A stretch of 17,689 bases of DNA from Planctomycetota bacterium (GTDB lineage: Bacteria > Planctomycetota > Planctomycetia > Pirellulales > Pirellulaceae): positions 1 through 17,689 of the forward strand of contig JAJDEH010000211.1 of the NCBI GenBank assembly GCA_029259935.1. The letters are read 5' to 3'. Positions 14,407 to 17,689 of the stretch are shown in pieces; the stretch's first letter is position 1; each line of letters begins with the position of its first letter. The translations under genes and the position numbers were made by a program. The notes under the pieces are model-generated. The model saw only the letters and a program-made list of their open reading frames with translations, did no database searches and was not told the DNA's origin.

Positions 14407-14885
14407 TCTCTGCCAGCGGAATTCTGTTGGGTGGCGGATTCTGCAGAGTTGGCGGAGATGTTGTAAAATGAGCGTAGGATCGGTGGGCGGTTTGAATTCC
14501 ATCGGCGGCGGCTCGTGCCTGCTGCTTGCGGGCAACCTGAGCCTTGGCGCTTGGGGTCCGTCGAAAGGGTGCCCACGCAGTTTCAAAATGGTTGCAAGAT
14601 TGTGAACGTTTTCGCGGTCGCCGGGCTCGGACGCGTGAGTCGGCGCTGCCGTTAACTTGTTGGGGCGGTTTCTTTTAGGGCAGTAACGTGACGAATCCAC
14701 CAGAGGAAAAAAGGCGTAAGCGTATGTTACACCTTTCGACGTGCGCCGCTTCGGGAGGACGGTTCGAGAGATGCTTACGTTGTTTCGCCGGTTGTGACCC
14801 GGCGGTCGGGCCTTGCCACGGAATCTGGCAAGACACGCGGCACTGCTTCATCGTCGAACATCGCGACGCTCGCTATAATGCAGGT
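14407..14885 (+). other. Gap before the cytochrome gene
   Basis: 479 bases. The cytochrome reading frame stays open back to 14688 and has an ATG at 14724 with AAGG about 9 bases ahead, but the added residues are Cys-rich and unlike a membrane-protein N-terminus. CTCTGC and GCAGAG about 30 bases apart just past the stop at 14406 could form a weak hairpin. A TATAAT lies at the right end. I see no other gene. Confidence 0.4.
14874..14879 (+). promoter_or_regulatory. TATAAT box next to the cytochrome start
   Basis: Perfect -10 consensus ending 6 bases before the ATG at 14886. No strong -35 at 16-18 bases. If used, the message would be leaderless or nearly so; the same arrangement occurs at 10131. 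Confidence 0.4.
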
Positions 14886-16826
14886 ATGATATCTCGCTTG
14901 TTAGAAGCATACGGTTTGCTGGCCGCCGTCGCTGGGGTCGGCATCATCGCTTACTTGATCAACCGGTTTGGCCGGCGCGCCGCGGTGATCTGCGTCGCGG
15001 TCAGCGTCGTGGTCATTCCATTGGGTGTTTGGCTCGCGTTTCAGAATCCAGCCGAAGTGGAAGTCGTCGAAGGACCGGGCGGGGATCGCGGATTGGAGCA
15101 GGGCTTGCCACTCCGGGGCGCGGTCGACGACTATGTTACGTCCGAAAGTTGTCAGAGTTGCCACGCCGACGAATACTCCAGTTGGCACTCGTCGTATCAC
15201 CGCACGATGACTCAAGCGGCGACTCCAGAAGCAGTGGTTGGAGATTTCAACAACCGAACGCTAACGGCGCACGGAAGAAGATATGAATTCTCCAGGCAGG
15301 GCGATCAGTATTGGGTCGTCATGCCCGATCCCGACCGGGAAGGAAATCTATCGCGTGCCGGAGCGCCGCCCGACGAGATCGCCCGCGTTCCCAGACAGCC
15401 GCACCGTGTTGTCATGACGACCGGTTCCCATCACATGCAAACCTATTGGGTGGCCAACGAAGCAGGCCGCTTGAGCCAGGTGCCGTGGTACTACTTGATC
15501 GACGAACAAAAGTGGATTCCCAGCATCCACACGTTTTTGCATCCCCCGGATTCAGACCGCGTGTTCGAGTATTGGAATACCCGCTGTATCGATTGCCATA
15601 GTACGTCGGGGCGGCCCCACTACGACAAGCGTACCGGGCAGATGGACACCCAGGTGGCCGAGTTGGGTATTTCTTGCGAGGCGTGTCATGGTCCTGGCAA
15701 AGCCCACGTGCAGTATCATCAAAACCCCGACGCGGGCCACGACAAAAACTTGGCGGTGATGGCGCATCCGGCCAAACTTCCGCCCAAGAAAAGTGCCGAA
15801 CTCTGCGCCCAATGCCATAGCGCGTTCGATTCGACGGACCTGAGCCGTTGGGCGAACGAAGGGATGGCGTTTCGAGCAGGACATGACGACCTGGCCGACA
15901 CGCACCATCTAATCAAAACCACCGACACGACCGAGCGTGGCCGCCCTTATGTGAAGTTCGGCTATTGGAGCGACGGGACCTGCCGAACGGGCAGCGATGA
16001 GTACATGGGATTGATTGAATCGCCTTGCTATCAGCGGGGCGGGCTAACGTGCATCTCATGCCATTCGTTGCACAACAGCGATCCCAACGATCAATTGGCC
16101 GCCGGTATGCAGGGCAATCAAGCCTGCACGCAATGTCACGAGCAATTCCAAGATGAGAGCAACGTCGTCGCGCACACGCATCATCCGATCAGTTCGGGCG
16201 GAAGCCAATGTTACAACTGCCACATGCCCCACACGACCTACGCGCTGTTCACCGCGATGCGCAGCCACCGCATTACTTCACCGCGCGTCGAGCAGATAGT
16301 CGAGAAGAGCAATCCGAATGCTTGCAATTTGTGTCACTTGGACGAGACCTTGGGTTGGACCGCCCAGCACCTCGAAGAATGGTACGATATGAAGCCGGTG
16401 AAGCTGAATGACGACGAACGCGATATCGCGGCGTCGTTGCTGTGGTTGCTCAAGGGTGACGCGGCCCAGCGCGCCGTTACGGCTTGGAACTTAGGCTGGC
16501 AGCCGGCGCAAGAAGCTTCCGGCGCGGACTGGCAAGCCCCACACTTGGCCCACTTGCTGAATGATTCCTACTCGACGGTTAGGCTCGTGGCCTATCGCGC
16601 GCTGCGCAAGCTGGATGGATTCGAGGACTTCGATTTTGATTTCATTGCCGAGCCGGCCGAACGGCAGCGGTCCGTCATGTCGGCGATCGAGCAATGGAAG
16701 CGAGCCAAGAAGATCGAAGGACATCGACCGCAAATCCTGGTCGATGAAAAGGGCGTACTTAATCAGCAAACGGTTGAGCGATTATTGCGCGGACGGAGTG
16801 ACCCGGCGGTTGTAATTCTCGAGTGA
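14886..16826 (+). CDS. Membrane-anchored octaheme cytochrome c
   Basis: 646 residues. Two hydrophobic segments (LLAAVAGVGIIAYLI, about 9-23; AAVICVAVSVVVIPLGVWLA, about 30-49) anchor the protein, which then lies outside the cytoplasmic membrane. Eight CxxCH haem motifs follow: CQSCH 89, CIDCH 234, CEACH 264, CAQCH 307, CISCH 389, CTQCH 414, CYNCH 442, CNLCH 480. Several extra His residues (HTHHPIS, MRSHRITSP) could be distal ligands. After residue about 510 the protein is helical and HEAT-like (LLKGDAAQRAVTAWNLGW, LAHLLNDSYSTVRLVAYRAL). The haem order resembles the cytochrome c554-like multihaem proteins widespread in planctomycetes, an electron-transfer or small-molecule redox role; the substrate cannot be told. 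Start chosen so the TM segment is N-terminal. Confidence 0.9.
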   Translation: MISRLLEAYGLLAAVAGVGIIAYLINRFGRRAAVICVAVSVVVIPLGVWLAFQNPAEVEVVEGPGGDRGLEQGLPLRGAVDDYVTSESCQSCHADEYSSWHSSYHRTMTQAATPEAVVGDFNNRTLTAHGRRYEFSRQGDQYWVVMPDPDREGNLSRAGAPPDEIARVPRQPHRVVMTTGSHHMQTYWVANEAGRLSQVPWYYLIDEQKWIPSIHTFLHPPDSDRVFEYWNTRCIDCHSTSGRPHYDKRTGQMDTQVAELGISCEACHGPGKAHVQYHQNPDAGHDKNLAVMAHPAKLPPKKSAELCAQCHSAFDSTDLSRWANEGMAFRAGHDDLADTHHLIKTTDTTERGRPYVKFGYWSDGTCRTGSDEYMGLIESPCYQRGGLTCISCHSLHNSDPNDQLAAGMQGNQACTQCHEQFQDESNVVAHTHHPISSGGSQCYNCHMPHTTYALFTAMRSHRITSPRVEQIVEKSNPNACNLCHLDETLGWTAQHLEEWYDMKPVKLNDDERDIAASLLWLLKGDAAQRAVTAWNLGWQPAQEASGADWQAPHLAHLLNDSYSTVRLVAYRALRKLDGFEDFDFDFIAEPAERQRSVMSAIEQWKRAKKIEGHRPQILVDEKGVLNQQTVERLLRGRSDPAVVILE

Positions 16827-16853
16827 TCGGACGCTTCGATCCGCGCAAGTCGG

Positions 16854-17689
<836 letters not shown>

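Noticed and set aside
13222..14700. 492-aa open frame antisense to the CehA/McbA-like gene
   Set aside because: Long antisense frames are common in GC-rich coding sequence; it is rich in Arg/Pro/His, has no domain features, and the plus strand clearly encodes the real protein.
14688..14885. 66-residue N-terminal extension of the cytochrome
   Set aside because: The added residues lack signal or membrane character; a start at 14886 puts the TM segment at the N-terminus. Kept as a possibility because an ATG at 14724 has a partial ribosome site.

Overview
The window looks like a planctomycete chromosome (Planctomycetota, probably a Pirellulales-like lineage). I infer this from gene content, not from any database match. 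The signs are a giant Hanks-type kinase fused to an nSTAND ATPase, HEAT-like repeats and a LamG-like tail, a membrane-anchored octaheme cytochrome c, a CehA/McbA-type secreted protein with a CBM9-like tail, a Gfo/Idh/MocA oxidoreductase, and a short membrane protein opening with the 'FRLSTLLLITTLVA' type of sequence common in this phylum.

Layout. (1) 1-4930 is chromosomal: the kinase/STAND gene on the minus strand, its upstream region, and an orphaned tRNA terminator. (2) 4931-11812 is an integrative element of about 6.84 kb, bounded by perfect 44-bp direct repeats. The repeats are the 3' part of a tRNA-Pro(GGG) gene, from the anticodon loop to the 3' end. The intact tRNA (11771-11845, minus) sits at the right end next to the tyrosine integrase, and the displaced 3' half is at the left end. 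Reading right to left, the element holds a frame-broken integrase, an excisionase-type HTH gene, an unknown 80-aa gene, a DnaJ-type zinc-ribbon mini-protein, an unknown gene plus XRE regulator pair, an unknown 97-aa gene, a translationally coupled pair (DUF3800 protein plus a BECR-nuclease-like protein), a frame-broken hypothetical gene, and two small membrane proteins. (3) 11813-17689 is chromosomal again: the 5' half of the tRNA, the CehA/McbA-like secreted protein, the octaheme cytochrome, and a truncated oxidoreductase running off the right edge.

How it fits together. The element appears to be decaying. The integrase carries a 5-bp tandem duplication that splits it and probably a 1-nt loss at its start. 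A second gene (6053-6728) also changes frame, and a short relic of a lost gene lies just before the DUF3800 gene. The DUF3800/BECR-like pair is intact, has strong Shine-Dalgarno sites and a 1-nt stop/start overlap, and stands in a variable island. It is the best candidate here for an undescribed functional module, possibly defence or toxin-like; that role is inference. Near-identical 20-bp inverted repeats just inside both ends are candidate integrase or excisionase arm sites.
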